From assembly GCF_016086655.4 (NCBI RefSeq), contig NC_052137.2:6262001-6326000 (forward strand): a stretch of DNA of 64,000 nt, read 5' to 3'. Source of the stretch: Lepeophtheirus salmonis. Its lineage: Eukaryota > Arthropoda > Copepoda > Siphonostomatoida > Caligidae. Made by a program: the position numbers and the translations under genes. The notes beneath the pieces were generated by a model that was not told the origin of the DNA, did not search any database, and saw only the letters and a program-made list of their open reading frames with translations. Below, in pieces: positions 1-11,532 of this stretch; the first letter of the stretch is position 1; each line of letters begins with the position of its first letter.

Positions 1-55
1 AGTCCTCGTTGGACTCAGAGTAGAATTGAGGATCGAAGTCGGTTGTCATTCTACC
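1..55 (+). repeat. Short dispersed repeat, copy 1 of 4 (core GGACTCAGAGTAGAATTGAG)
   Basis: The window opens inside a dispersed repeat whose core reads GGACTCAGAGTAGAATTGAG followed by GATCGA. Closely similar copies lie at about 23693-23745 (+), 63050-63090 (+) and 54745-54790 (-). No terminal repeats or coding potential are visible. It could be the end of a larger element that continues off the left edge. Confidence 0.6.
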
Positions 56-1200
56 CTTTGGCTTTGTTTATTTCCTTCTCCCCTCCTCACAACTGCAAGT
101 AACTGATCTAATGATACGTCATGACGCCTAATTTGCTCTCCTTCAAAACATTTTTCAAATTGTGAGGGTGATCACTTTCATTTTTGGTTTATGTTTTTTA
201 ACATGCCAAAAAAAAAAAAACACTCGATTTTCATCACTACTACTAATGTCGTCTACCAAACAAATGTATATATATACTCTTCTTTTTAATTTACACTACG
301 AGAATATAGACAATCCTTACTAATATTACAACTACTCTTGATGCTTTTGTTGAGTTCTTACTATTATAAATAATGAGAATAATAACTTAAGCAATACCTA
401 AGTAAAGGCTTCAATTAGACACGTTTAAGTCCTATTTATTTTACGATCCCTATTGTTTCGTTAAAAATAAAATAAAAATGGAAGAATTATTAGGTAGCTT
501 GAATAAGTTTCAGTACATATTATCCACACCATTACTAGTTATTTTTATTCTTCAATGCAAAATTTAAGACTGTACATTTTTAAATAGTAACAATAGTTAT
601 TTGTAATTTTACACAGAATGAATGTAGTATTCAAAGAGATACAATATAAGGTGTGTTATTATATAATGACATTTATTTATGAGGTTTTTGTATATGGATT
701 TGTTAAATGAATTCCTGTCGTCAGGTATTTTAAAGTCTTAGCCATTAATAACTACTGTTTAATCAATAAGTGACGTAAATGATTTTTTTTAATCATGGCT
801 TTGACATAAATACGTGTTTGTATTCTCTTCACAAACATACGCATGTACAAAAAGGGGATCTTGTGAACAAACAAAATAATTAATAGTAATCGTATGTAAA
901 CATAGGTATATTAAAATCAACTTCATTAGTGAATCCCCAGGAGAGAACGAGGGGACTAAAGAATTCTTGGAAATGATGTCTGAACATGATAAATAAATAC
1001 TAACCGTATTTTGATATTAAAAGAAAAACAAATGACTAATTTTACATATATATATAGTATGATTAATTCATATTTTGTTTGCCTCCTCCTTATTCACTGT
1101 TCATTAGATTGTTTAAAAAAATGGATATTTTTATTAAATATGTATTTTATGTCATCTAGGGATGGGCCAAGTACATTGGTACGTTGATTGCTATTTATAC
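56..1200. other. AT-rich stretch, nothing recognised
   Basis: Low-complexity AT-rich sequence with short A or T runs. I see no open frame with family resemblance and no paired terminal repeats. A TAGGGATGGGCC string near 1158 resembles the hAT end seen at 42071, but has no partner. Confidence 0.5.
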
Positions 1201-1210
1201 AGGGTTGATC

Positions 1211-1945
1211 TCATCTAGTGGTACATGCATATTTCATTATTTGGGATTTTTTTAAAGTAAATTTTAAACAAGAGGCTTTATGAGGACATATCTGAAACAA
1301 AACCATCTGAAAATAGTGTTGGGTCCAATTTTTATTACATATGTGAGGCCTCAGCTCTAATAATGACCTCAATATGAGGCCTTGCGCTAGGTATAATCTT
1401 TCTTGACGGAAGACCGTAAAGACTGGGCACTCCTGTAAGGAGTAGCACACACTTTCTACTGCAGACACACTTAGATAGAGTAGTCCACGGATGTTCGTGT
1501 CTGGAGATGAGGGAAGCCACATGTTGAGGTCCCAAAAGTACGGAAAGTTGTCTCCTAGGAAAGCCTGAGTCTTAGCGGTGCAATGACACAGAGCTCCGTC
1601 TTAAGTGAAAACAAAGTTGTCTCAGAAATTTTTTCTGGCCCTAAGAAGCACTTTCTTATCCAGAAGTTCGATGTAAGTATCTGCATTGAGCCGCTCCTTC
1701 CTCTCCACAAAAATGGGAGGGCAGACTTCGCTAGTGCTCGCCACTGGATTTTTTGTTATGAACACATGTCTCACAGAAGTCAAGACATTGTCTGGATGTT
1801 TCGGTCGTGATGTAGCGGCTATTCTGCTTATTCACAGGGACATCAAAGGTAAAAACAATACCATCAGAAAAGAGCAAAACTTTGCCCGAATGTTTGTTTG
1901 CCCTGAGGAAATTTAGAAACTTCTTTTCTCATTCCAATCGTCTCA
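1211..1945 (-). mobile_element. Degenerate mariner/IS630 transposase (lineage L6)
   Basis: A decayed transposase read on the minus strand with several frameshifts. From the N-terminal side: the first catalytic block around 1810-1925 (FSDGIVFTFDVPVNKQNSRY), then a segment at about 1640-1790 reading SEVCPPIFVERKERLNADTY, then the tail near 1330-1530 with PSSPDTN, and finally RPHIEVIIRAEASHM, which matches the usual RFRxRIEAVIxAEGGHI ending. The same lineage recurs as a shorter remnant at 26538-26895, which shares the EVCPxIFVERNE block. No clean terminal repeats; a TACAGGG string near 1199 may be the tail-side end. It cannot make a functional protein. Confidence 0.75.
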
Positions 1946-1989
1946 GCTTGCTCTGTTCAGAGATTAGATGTCTTGGTGTCGTCCTTCGT

Positions 1990-3060
1990 AATTTTGCACC
2001 AATTTGGATTCCGGATTGAAAATAATGAAATGTGTTAATTGAAAAAACAAATAGTTACGAGCAATATTGGCTTTATTACTTTTCAAAATATTAAAATAAA
2101 GATCAATTTTCCAACATTTTTCCGTTCTGATTGTGATAAAAATAGGTGTTGAATGCATCAGTGACTTCTTCTTGCAATGAAAACCGCTACAATTTATTTT
2201 TCATGTATGCCAATAGAAAAAAGTCATTAAGGGCTTAATCAGGCCTGTACGGCGGATGACATATTTAGATGTTTGGACTAGCCAAAAAGCTCTCTTTTTG
2301 CATTGCCATGAAGACGAATGATTCGTCTCTTCTTTTTTTTTAAATTTCTTGGAGGACTTGCAGCACACAAATGGTCGTGTGTAAAATGAACTTTTCTACG
2401 TTGCTCTAATGCCATGGTAGCTACATAATCTGTCAAACCAAAAAAACAGGTAACCCTTTATTTTGATGTACTTCTCCACGAACAACCTTTTGTTGGATTT
2501 GGCTCATCTTGAAAGACCCACACGGTTAATAGCTATTTTATTTATGGTTCATATGCATCGATCCATGTTTTCTCACCTGCGTAAATATTATACAAAGCTT
2601 TGGATGCACCTCTACGATTTTTTTTCAGCATTTGCTGCCACCAATTGAAACGATCTTTCTTTTACTCATTTGTCAGATTAAGTGGGATCCAACGTGAAAA
2701 AATCTTCTTTACAACCAAATTTTCATCCAATATCATGTAGATGCTGGTCATACTAATCGCCAAAGATACTTTAATCTACCAGTACGTCACATGACGATCT
2801 TGTTTTTATTAGCTCATACACAGCATCGATTTATTCTGGGAGAACCACCGATTTTGGACACCCTTCACCATATTCGTCGTGTAGCGAACTTCGGCTTCGC
2901 TTGAATTCTTTATACAAGTTTTTATTGTACTGTAGCACGGTACCTGATGGCCATCTAAGGAATTAAGTTCATCGATGCACTGTTCCCTTGATAACCTACG
3001 TCGAAAGTTATGCAAAATGATTGTACAAAAGTGTTCTTGAGTCAATTTCATTTTTTGACT
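1990..3060 (-). mobile_element. Degenerate mariner with FLJ37770-type HTH
   Basis: The minus strand begins at 3051 with MKLTQEHFCTIILHNFRRRL, followed by QCIDELNS, which matches the N-terminal HTH of mariner transposases of the FLJ37770/GVQW type. Further along come VATMALEQRRKVHF (about 2375-2420), then KRRIIRLHGNAK near 2300, where the family has an HDNAS-type block, so the catalytic Asp appears to be Gly here. The tail is SPEEAVEAFKTH-like near 2130-2180. Frameshifts and stops occur throughout. The copy spans most of a normal mariner of about 1.1 kb but has no recognisable terminal repeats. Confidence 0.7.
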
Positions 3061-3755
3061 AGTAATAATATAAAATACTCAAATCACATGTAAAAAAACC
3101 GTTATTATAAAGTTGATTCTTGCAAATACCAAGCTGGATACAACAGATGGAGCTTACAACGCATAGTTTCTTTGAGGCCAGAAATATAAGTAGTAACGAA
3201 CATGTACTTACTTAAGGGTCGTTAATTCCTATAATTTAGTACTTATATTTAAATATTCATCAATTACAGGTACTTGTTAAATAAGTAGTATTTATGTACT
3301 TCTAAGTGCTTTTGATAAAATTTCCTTTAATTTTTTTTTTATATAAATATTTTTTCAATTGTGAAAAAATGATCAAATCTTTCCATTTCGCAAAGTAAAT
3401 TGTGATTTTTTTTTGCAAATAATTTGGAGCTAAGTTCCTGTAACTATCTTCCTATCAAAGTAGACTAACTAATAAATGGGGTTGAGATAGAACAATAAGT
3501 AAATATATTTTTCACTTGTTCTTAAATACATTGCAAGTACAGGAAAATCAATTAAATATCTCAAAAAAACAAAAAAAATATCATTAAGTATTTAAGTATA
3601 TTTAAATGGTTCTAGGATCTTTCGCCCAAGGAACTTCTGCGAAAATGGGAAAAAAAAAAATCTACAAATAATTTCAAATGTGTCTCCTTCATTTGAAATC
3701 ATTTGTTATGCATTCATTAGCGTAAAATGAGTGCATATAATTGAATTTTAATATA
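3061..3755. other. AT-rich stretch, nothing recognised
   Basis: AT-rich sequence with homopolymer runs between two transposon remnants. No coding or structured repeat was identified. Confidence 0.45.
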
Positions 3756-4399
3756 CCGAGTCAATGCAATATTTTTGACACTTTTCCAAAAATTTACACA
3801 AAAACAATGCTTAAAATCTTTATTAATTCATTAAATCAAAGAATTCAAAAACCATTTGAAAAGTGTGGCTTCGGGGTTCAAACTCTACGGAGAGTAGGCA
3901 CCCTCATTGGTGATGACCTTTTTCAACCTGGACCTGAAACTGTTGCAGGCTGCTGAACATGGTCCCTGGGCAACTTGTTGAAAATCACGATGATGTGAGC
4001 CTTTAACTTGGTCATCATGTTGCACGATGTTCGGTGTGTGTTCTAGTCAATTGCGCCACACAGGTAGAAGATGTTGGGCTGGCGTAGCCCTCGAAGTTCT
4101 TGGACAGCCACATTTGGGACTTGTGAGTTAAAAAAAACCCCACACAAATTGCCCTTATAGTCTTGACTGTGTCCTTCACCAAGTAGGCACCTTTCATGAT
4201 GTCACAGTCCTTAAAACCGGGGCTAATCAACATAACCACGGTGATTCTTTTCCATTAGTTGGATAGGTTCCATTGTTGTCATCACCACCATTTTTTCTTA
4301 CTGACCCAATATTTTGAAAAAATGCTACAGTATTTTACTGCTACCTAAAGGTCATTATGTGTAATGAGATCAAGTGTCAAAAACATCAGGTCAATCCTG
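3756..4399 (-). mobile_element. Non-autonomous mariner deletion element L3, copy 1, TIR-bounded
   Basis: A 644-bp element flanked by TA, with imperfect inverted ends. The left end reads CCGAGTCAATGCAATATTTT and the right end, reversed, reads CAGGATTGACCTGATGTTTT; both continue TTGACAC. The minus strand starts with a HTH-like stretch (FKDCDIMKGAYLVKDTVKTI), then jumps directly to KSQMWLSKNF, which corresponds to the region after the second catalytic Asp. A decayed C-terminal tail follows at about 3850-4080. The central catalytic part is absent. The 50343-51002 element has the same length, the same ends and the same internal junction, so the pair descends from one deleted ancestor. Confidence 0.8.
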
Positions 4400-4781
4400 T
4401 ATTTAAAATGGAAAATATTAAACATGAATGTTGCACCTTTTTATAATTAGTTTGAACGGACTCTTTTTATTACTGTCGTACATCTGATGATAGAAAAAAA
4501 GAAGAAACGATATAAACAAATAAAACATACTGAGATGAAGTCTTATTAAATCGCCAAGAAGATCACTGATGCAAAGGATTTCGGGAAGGGTCCCTACCAG
4601 AAAGGTGCATGACATATCTAGCACAAGGAATTGCATACTTGTATTCATCCAAATTGAATTAAAATGCCCTCATTTCGAGGGATTTCATCTTTTATATCAA
4701 TTACAAAGAACTTCAAGTGAAAGAAGACCCATTTTAAGGCCGAAAAAATAATGGATAAATTACATTTATGCTATAATATTA
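4400..4781. other. Unannotated spacer
   Basis: Mostly AT-rich sequence between two transposon derivatives. Short open frames on both strands show no family resemblance. Confidence 0.4.
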
Positions 4782-5515
4782 GGTTGAAGAAAAAGAAATT
4801 TCGTATTTTCACGCCCTTTTTTTAAAAACTAAGTAAATCTTGTTCATTATTGACCACATTAGGAGTTGTAATGTGCGAGTGTATACTACAAACACTTTTT
4901 GAGAAGTATTGTGCTTGGTTGATTCAGTTGTGAATTACCATGCATCGAGTATGGAGGTCTCAAAGAATGGAATTCGCAATATGTTACATTTTGCTAGCTG
5001 AAAAACGCGTCGAAACCGACCAAGAAAATTTGAGATGTAAAGGGGCAAATACTCTTTTGGTTCGTGTTGTACAGAGCAGTCCCACCCCTCAATTTTGTCT
5101 TCTACTGTGAACAACTCGACCGTTTGAAGCTGACGATTGAACAGAAGCGGCCAGCATTTGTGAATAGGAGACAAAAAGACCTCATCAAGACTTTTCAGAC
5201 TGCACACATTCTTGAGGATCCGCCAGAAGCTCTAAGAGCTCGGATGGGAAGTTCTTATGCATCCATTCTAGAGTCCAGACCAGGCAAAAAGTAACTACCA
5301 CCTGTTCTTGCTTATGGCAAGCAACCTTTGGGGTAGAAACTTTTGAAAATTGGGTGTTCAAGTTTTTTGCCCATTGGGACAAGGATTTCTAAGAAAATGA
5401 CATTATGAAGTTGGATTCTCGTTGGCAACAAGTTATCAATTAGAATGGGGCATACTTGACTTAAATCGGATTAATGTAACACTTCTTTTGAAGCATAATT
5501 TTCACAGCAAGTGAG
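4782..5515 (+). mobile_element. Irritans-like mariner deletion element L2, copy 1
   Basis: The left end GGTTGAAGAAAAAGAAATTT is preceded by TA. The copy carries a 5' leader shared with 21428-22121, a decayed HTH segment around 5030-5080, and then the block FYCEQLDRLKLTIEQKRPAF at about 5103-5160 followed by VNRR. That block is diagnostic of the catalytic region of irritans/Hsmar1-type mariners. A frameshifted QDNAR-like catalytic block and an HYxxGIMKL-like tail follow, ending near 5480. About 100 residues between the HTH and the CEQLDRL block are missing, at the same junction as the copies at 21428 and 55022. The right terminal repeat is lost. Confidence 0.8.
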
Positions 5516-5696
5516 TAACATACACCTAATATTTTTATTAAATAATTTTATCATGCAGGGAGTTGTATTATTTTGCCACCATTTTTGCCAACTCTCTGTT
5601 GCTTTGTTTACAAACGAATAGAAGTAATCAACGCTTATGCCCTATTCTTTATTAAGAATGATAATTTTTTTATTGTAAGTATAAGGACTGTTTAAC

Positions 5697-5870
5697 ATTT
5701 AGCACGCCTTGTCTGCAAAGTCACGGCGCTAGTATCGCGGCAAAACTCAATAGGATTATAAAGGATAATTATGAATGAAAATATGAAAAATTCAAGCTCA
5801 ATGCAAAGTGTCTATCACAAGAAAATCATGGCAGGGAGTAATTCGAATTATCCAAATTAAAGTCCTACAA
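5697..5870 (+). repeat. Dispersed repeat, pair with 26100-26300
   Basis: Around 5725-5860 the text CGGCAAAACTCAATAGGATT followed by ATGAATGAAAA and TATCACAAGAAAATCATGG matches the reverse complement of about 26100-26300 (GGTAAAACTCAATAGGATTT, ATGAATGAAAA, TATCACAAGAAAATGATTCC). Homology extends over about 170 bp. No coding capacity and no terminal repeats were seen, so the repeat class is unknown. Confidence 0.65.
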
Positions 5871-5999
5871 TACAATCTTAATATAAATACAATGCCACTA
5901 AAGTTATTGTCTGTTGTAGCACAGAATTTGTATATTATATACTGCACCTTTGTAATTATTGCATCGATTTTTCTGTCTTTTTCTGTTGATAAAAAATCA

Positions 6000-6350
6000 C
6001 TTTTCGAAAGTTGGAGGGCAAATCCCTCTTCAATGATGATTATTACGCCATTGTAGATTTCCGTTAATCTACTGCATTCCCATAGGATGTTGTCGGTTGT
6101 TTCTCTTGTTAAACTGCAGAAAACTCAATCTGCTTGCCCATTTTTGTAGTATTTCCCGGCCGTTTCAAGAGTAATTGAAAGCACTCTGTACTAAAATCAT
6201 TTCTCAGAAGCGGATAAATACTTATTTTTAATGGCTTTGATGCTTTGCTGTGGAGTTCTTGGGATTTCACGATGGCTTAAATAAACAATGAAAGGAGTAA
6301 GTGTAAGTTGTGTTAGACATCTTACCAGGTATCGGGTGGAGAACATACTG
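6000..6350 (-). mobile_element. Probable non-LTR retrotransposon reverse-transcriptase tail (remnant)
   Basis: The minus strand can be read, with frameshifts, as ELHSKALKAIKNKYLSASEK, then LSITLETAGKYYK, then REETTDNILWECSRL. This resembles the C-terminal end of Jockey/CR1-type ORF2 proteins, which carry a C/H-rich 'ET.DH.LW.C' motif downstream of the RT core. No RT catalytic YxDD block is present. The identification rests on one motif and is tentative; a random decayed stretch is the alternative. Confidence 0.4.
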
Positions 6351-6419
6351 ATCTTGATTACAGTAATATCATCATTGAATCAACTTCAACCCCTGAAATG
6401 ACGTAGTACTAAAATACCG

Positions 6420-6490
6420 ATACAGATCGATCCTGGGACTGTCAATATTAATCAGGACTGAACCGAGAAGACTTCAGTATTTATAATTTT
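6420..6490 (+). repeat. Dispersed repeat R-B fragment (GGACTGAACCGAG core)
   Basis: Contains GGACTGAACCGAGAAGACTT, a short piece of a family whose better copies lie at 28262-28460, 46440-46570 and, inverted, 13160-13330. Confidence 0.45.
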
Positions 6491-8299
6491 ATTAGACCAA
6501 TCCAAGACTACCTAGCAGAATATATTTCTCCAAGACGGCTAAATTGGAATGATTGTGTTGGAGAACCGCTCAAGAAAACTAGAAGTAGTCCATATATATT
6601 AAATCCTTACTGACTGTTCACTTTCTATTTTTATGAGAAATGTTGAAAGATGTGGCACGTCAATAGAAAAACAATCTTAATCAAAAATCAAGAAAATGAG
6701 AAATGTCCAATATACCTAATGTGTTAAATTCCGTATAAAGATGAGTTTTTATCCATATATCTTCAATAACCTCAAAAAGCGAACCTATTAACCCCACCAA
6801 CTAACCCTGCCGCACACTGTGCATGTATAACAAGAGCACTGTTTCTGTTTTGTTTTGTTATTGGTCTCTTATTTATATCATAGGTCATGTGCATTTCAGT
6901 ATATGCTGCGATTTTAATTGAATAGAAACGCTGGTAACATATATTTTCCACCTTAAAAAGACAACACAATCAGGAGAGGGATTGTGTTTATTGTTAGATA
7001 TTCTTACGAGGATATATTGGAAGTTAATTGTTCATATAAAGCTTAAAGGCCTTAATTCGAATGGTTAAGTTTTATCACGAAATCGTCAATTTATGACCTC
7101 CTTACCTTTGCTTCTACTATCTCCAACTATTCCATCATATATCTATTCCACTAAATCTAGTGAATGGTAGCTGTACAAAGAATTGTTTGATCCAGGACTC
7201 CAAGATTCGACCATTATAGTACTATTGATAGTATCAAAAAAAAAAACCCGATATGGAAGACACTTCTTCAAACAACTTCCATAACCTGAGGAGCTTGAGC
7301 CTATTGTCCTGTTTGAAAACACTGTTCCCATTCTAAAAATAGATTCCTATTTTAATTGTGGCAGACTCTTTTTTGCTCTTTAGAAAACGTCAAAAATACA
7401 CCTACCTCTGATGCCATTTTACATGAAATTTCTGTATGGGGTGGTGAACTCTGTGGAACCAGAATCCATTTGTAAAAATGTATATATCATCGCTAGATCT
7501 GCCAGTTTCTTGGGAGAAGGAAATACTTTGTTAAATGAGGATACCCCATAGCGGGGAGGAAATTCAGTTCTCAGCTACGCATATTGAATCATATTATAAG
7601 TTTTTTTTTGTGCCATGCAGAGATTGTGGGCTAATGTACTAAAACACATTGGATGTCTTTTTTGACGTTCCCGCTCTATGGATAGTTAATAATAAATTTT
7701 GAAGGTTGAATTTGAAGGAAAGGCAGTCCAATGTTTTAAGAGCCACAATTTTGGTTGGCTTTACTTCTAGTCAGGTAATAAATACTTAAGAAAAAATGTT
7801 ACTAAATGTTGCCATCAGTAGCGTCAAACCATACGTGGGACATTAACTTATGAACCCATACGAAATTCGAAAAATAATGATCTCAGGAGTAGCAAAATGT
7901 TCAAAGTTTTCCATCAAAATTCCACAAATGCAAGGAAAAATTTAGGGTTTAGTTGAAAATTTTGTGATATTTTATTCATCAGTCTCTCCCAGACACTTCA
8001 AAACTTTAAGTTTTATCATGAGATATTTATAGAAAACATAACATAAAAAATTTAGTATTGTGTATGATACTTTTTGTAAAATTTTTATTTGTTTTTTAAC
8101 ATTCTTATTTGTAAGGGCATTTATGCTTTAACATATCGAAAAATGAATAAATTTCAATCACTCCACCTCAATTAATTATTGAATTCGTAAGGGTTCAGAT
8201 TTCAAATGGATTTAAATGGTCTTTAAAAGGAAATTAATCTTTGAAAATTTAATAATATTGAATTATGTTGATGTACAAAAACCATTCTCCTTTAATGAA
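6491..8299. other. Long region without recognised genes or elements
   Basis: About 1.8 kb of AT-rich sequence. Short frames such as those near 6772-6969 and 7143-7331 show no motif. A copy of a decayed element cannot be excluded, but I cannot support one. Confidence 0.4.
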
Positions 8300-9548
8300 C
8301 AGGGGGGAATAAGGTAAATATGAAATAACTTCAGCTCCTAATTATGAAACTTGTAGAATTTATGGAATACAATTTTTATTAATTGAAACAAGATAAATTA
8401 GTTACCTGTCAAATTTAATAACAGGTTTTTTTTTAGTATCTCGTCGTTCAAGGATGGAAAAAGTTAGGAGAATTTCCATCATCGAAGCTAGCTACGCGGT
8501 ACCCTCCGTAGAGGAGACAATTTCCTTCTTCAATGATCTAAAATCAACATTTTATGACGTGATTAAAGCCTTTGATGAGGAGGGAAAGACTGAGAGAGCA
8601 ATTCATTAAAAAAATCGGATAAATTATGGACTAAAAGGTCCATAGCTGGGTAGAAACGATAAATTGACACTTATCCGGACATGCCAATTGCTAGACTGGC
8701 CAAGGACCATAACTCGAGCAAAGGGACCAACAAAAATGCCATCAAAATTGACCTGGGCTACTTGTCTAGGGCCAGAACCTCAAAGCATCTGCTAAAAGAG
8801 CCGAATAAGGCAGACTAAATGAGGAAAGGCAAGATTCTTATTAACCAAATGAGAAACAAGGTGGTTACGTGCGGTTTTTCTTCATAATTGACACTAAACA
8901 TAACCGTAGAAACGATATATGTGGACCCTGATGAGGTCCAACCAGTCATGAAAACAAATAATCTGGCTTACGTTATGGCTCTGGCGGTCATCAGCACGGA
9001 GGGACAAGTTATGCCCCCGACTTCTTCCGCAACGGCCAGAAGGTGACCAAGGAGGCCTACAAGAAATTATCAAGGACGTGGTTATCCCATGGATGAATGA
9101 AGTCATTGATGGGAAGCCATATACATTCCAGCAAGACTCAGCACCTGCTCATAAGGTCAAAATTGTCCAAGAGTTCTTATGACAAAATGGGCCAGATTTT
9201 TGGGTTACAATCTATTGATCAGCCATCTGCCCGAACCTCAATCCTTGTGATTTTTACGTTGGGGCAGGGTGGAGAGGATTGCCCGCAAGAATATTCATAC
9301 CACAGCTGAGGACTTCAAGGCCTCCATCATGAATACAATGAAGAACCTGAATCTGTACGAGGTATCAAGGGCATGCAAGGCATTCAGGCGCCGTGTACAG
9401 ATCGTGATAGAGAACGAAGGCTTTAATTACGAAGAATCATTTTACATTTAGAATGGTTTTCAAATGAATAAGAAATAATCTGTCTATCTCTTATTCAAAT
9501 TTCATAATTAGACGTTAAAGTAATTCCGGATTTACCTTGTCCCACCTG
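8300..9548 (+). mobile_element. Nearly full-length IS630/mariner (maT-like) element
   Basis: This 1249-bp element is bounded by imperfect inverted ends. The left end reads CAGGGGGGAATAAGGTAAAT, and the reversed right end CAGGTGGGACAAGGTAAATC; TA flanks the right side and a mutated AA the left. It encloses one decayed transposase gene on the plus strand (separate entry). It is longer than the deletion derivatives elsewhere in the window, so it probably represents an autonomous ancestor that died by point mutations and small indels rather than by large deletion. Confidence 0.85.
8454..9451 (+). pseudogene. Transposase pseudogene of the 8300-9548 element
   Basis: Starts MEKVRRISIIEASYAVPSVE at the first ATG inside the element and ends with NEGFNYEESFYI. 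In order it shows a HTH region, then RTLAKDHSSSKGTIKNAIKI, a damaged first catalytic block near 8885, VMALAVISTEGQVMPP near 8975-9015, then IPWMNEVIDGKPYTFQQDSA with PAHKVK (second Asp intact) near 9080-9165. The SPDLNPCD region is frameshifted. The tail SRACKAFRRRVQIVIENEG is well kept. At least four stops and several frameshifts break it. It resembles the 17730-18600 transposase and the parent of the fold-back family. Confidence 0.85.
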
Positions 9549-9732
9549 TATTAATTTTTATACATCCGATAATTATAAATAAAGAACTTACTGTTGAGAA
9601 AAAAAGCCAAAAAAAAAAGACAACAAAAAACGATGCTACCTTAAAATGAATTTTGTTTGTTTTTATTAGTGAATGTTTTAGACGCTAAAGTACTTATCCG
9701 TCATCCCAACATATTAATTTTTTTATTACTAA

Positions 9733-9978
9733 TTTTCTGGGCAAGGCATCCGGCATTTTTTTGGCCTTGTGGGGGCAGTGCACTGTCTTTTTGACTGGTA
9801 TAATTTCTTCCTTTGGCTACTCTATCCATCCATCCTGAAAATGGAAATTTTAATAGTACAAAACCAGAACCAGTGTAATGCCAAAACTGGATCAGAGATT
9901 TTTAATTTATGGTTCTAACTCATCCAGTTCGTTTTTTTATAACCTTTAAAAAATTCCAAATTTATCTTGACCACCACT
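9733..9978 (-). mobile_element. Fold-back mariner family (FB), truncated copy a
   Basis: On the minus strand this carries the FB terminal sequence near 9960-9978, a shortened inverted arm, the family junction (GGCATTACACTGGTTCTGGT reversed from about 9865-9885), and part of the coding half with a MDGWIE-like block and a decayed QQDSAPAH block near 9775-9795. The C-terminal coding arm and the other end are missing. Confidence 0.7.
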
Positions 9979-10405
9979 TGGATAGTTGTTGAAAATTTTG
10001 AGATTTTTTTTTTGGTCCGACAATAATTTTATATCACGGAAAACGATGAACATTTTACAGAAGAATCAAATCCATTCTTAAAACAATTACAATTTTTACT
10101 CGTTACATTTTAATTAACTATCTGCAAATCTTTTTCCATGATTCTACATAGACACACAACATCCATGAACTTTTGCTGCTTGGAGTAATGATATGATTAT
10201 TTCCCTGTTGCAAAGACAATATTGATGAACAAGTCATTATTATTGTTTGTAGTTGCAAAAGCGTAATTATACTCTTAAGCTATTTAATATAAATGATTTG
10301 ATATTTTGTTTGAATATATATATATATATTTTTTAATTTCCTGTAAATAAATTTTTTGCAGATAAAAAAATAAAAAGTAATTTAAGTTAAGTTTTTTGAA
10401 ATGTA
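9979..10405. other. AT-rich spacer with a (TA)n run
   Basis: Unremarkable AT-rich sequence, with a short TA dinucleotide run near 10315-10330. No gene was seen. Confidence 0.4.
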
Positions 10406-10897
10406 CAGGGTAGTCCAGTTAAATTATGAAAATATTTAAAAACTTATAAGAAACAAACTAGATGGGTTAGAACCCTGCATATATATGTTACTATTTAAAA
10501 GCTACATTTAATGACATTAAATTATTTATAATGAGATACACCTCTCATGAAAATCTTGGCCACTCGATGCCAGAAGCTTTGGCTGCCCCGGGCGACCTCG
10601 TGTTGATCCAGCTTTGCTATTGTGCTGGTTCTTTGGATGGATGGAGTAGCCTAAGGAAAAATTACAACTTCCAACCAGACAGTGCACCAGCCCACAGGCC
10701 CAAAAAAGTATAGGATGTCTTGGCCACAAAATACCCTCATTTTTGGAGCTGCATTTTTGGCTTGCAAACATCCCGGATCTAAACCCATGCAATTTCTTTT
10801 TCTGGGGTTGGGCCAAGCATGAGGGATGTGCCAAATATCATTCGTCGGCAGAGGCCCTGAGGAAGTACAGTACTTGTACAATGGAGATAAATAAATG
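10406..10897 (+). mobile_element. Fold-back mariner family (FB), copy b (right arm lost)
   Basis: Begins CAGGGTAGTCCAGTTAAATT after a TA. The first 215 bp are, on the minus strand, the transposase C-terminal region plus end (the inverted arm). After the junction at about 10622-10628 the plus strand encodes LDGWSSLRKNYNFQPDSAPA (second catalytic Asp in PDSAPAH), then LATKYPHFW, then a shifted NPCNFFFWGWAKHEGCAKYH near 10778-10835. The third catalytic position (NPCD in relatives) is Asn here. The sequence leaves the family consensus after about 10895, so the right arm and end are lost. Confidence 0.8.
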
Positions 10898-10929
10898 GTC
10901 TGGGACTGTAAAATTAAAAATTTGGTCTA

Positions 10930-11130
10930 CACCAAAAATCTAGATAAATTTTTTGATTACATAAGTTTTCATTAAATTAAATGCCTTGCAGAAATCATAT
11001 TTATGCAACTCAAAAATAGGTGGTATGGGGAGAAAATCGATCAATAGATCGAAACTAAAAAAATGTTGTATATATTGAGACCAAATTTTTTTTCCACTAT
11101 TTGAAAAGTCTGAGACCGTGATATTTTGAT
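10930..11130. repeat. Decayed copy of the R-C repeat (GAGAAAATCG core)
   Basis: Around 11028-11095 the text GGGAGAAAATCGATCAATAG with GATCGAAAC and TATATATTGAGACCAAA resembles the segment at 38128-38200 (GGAGAAAATCGGTCCATTGA). The match is short and diverged. Confidence 0.35.
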
Positions 11131-11532
11131 TTATTAATACTAAATTGGTCACATTAGTATACATGGTGTGTATTTCATCCTACATATGCGACGAATTTCA
11201 TCATGGCTAACCTTACTTTGATTTTTTTTTTGCCGATTTATAACTACATTAATATCAGATTTCTTCTCATCCGAGAAAAAGTAATCAAAAATATATATAT
11301 TATACTCAATAAAATTCATTAGGCATCAATCACATTCGAAATGGAGTTTTCTGTGCCTTTGAGAAAAATTGGTTCTGTAAATTTATCAAAGGTTCGACAG
11401 AATTGGCACACTGGCTTAATCTGTGGAAGTTCATCCATGGATATTTCTGCATTTTCTTTTCATGATTCTTTTGTAGTTTCAGGATTAATATTGACCAGCT
11501 GTTATAGACAGGACAGGTCTAGGATCCAGATA

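Noticed and set aside
5808..6056. 82-residue open frame
   Set aside because: Spans the edge of a dispersed repeat and an antisense retrotransposon-like remnant; composition is that of AT-rich noise.
9640..9720. Possible second copy of the right end of the 8300-9548 element
   Set aside because: TTTTAGACGCTAAAGTACTT resembles the terminal region near 9510, but the match is short and the terminal bases are absent.
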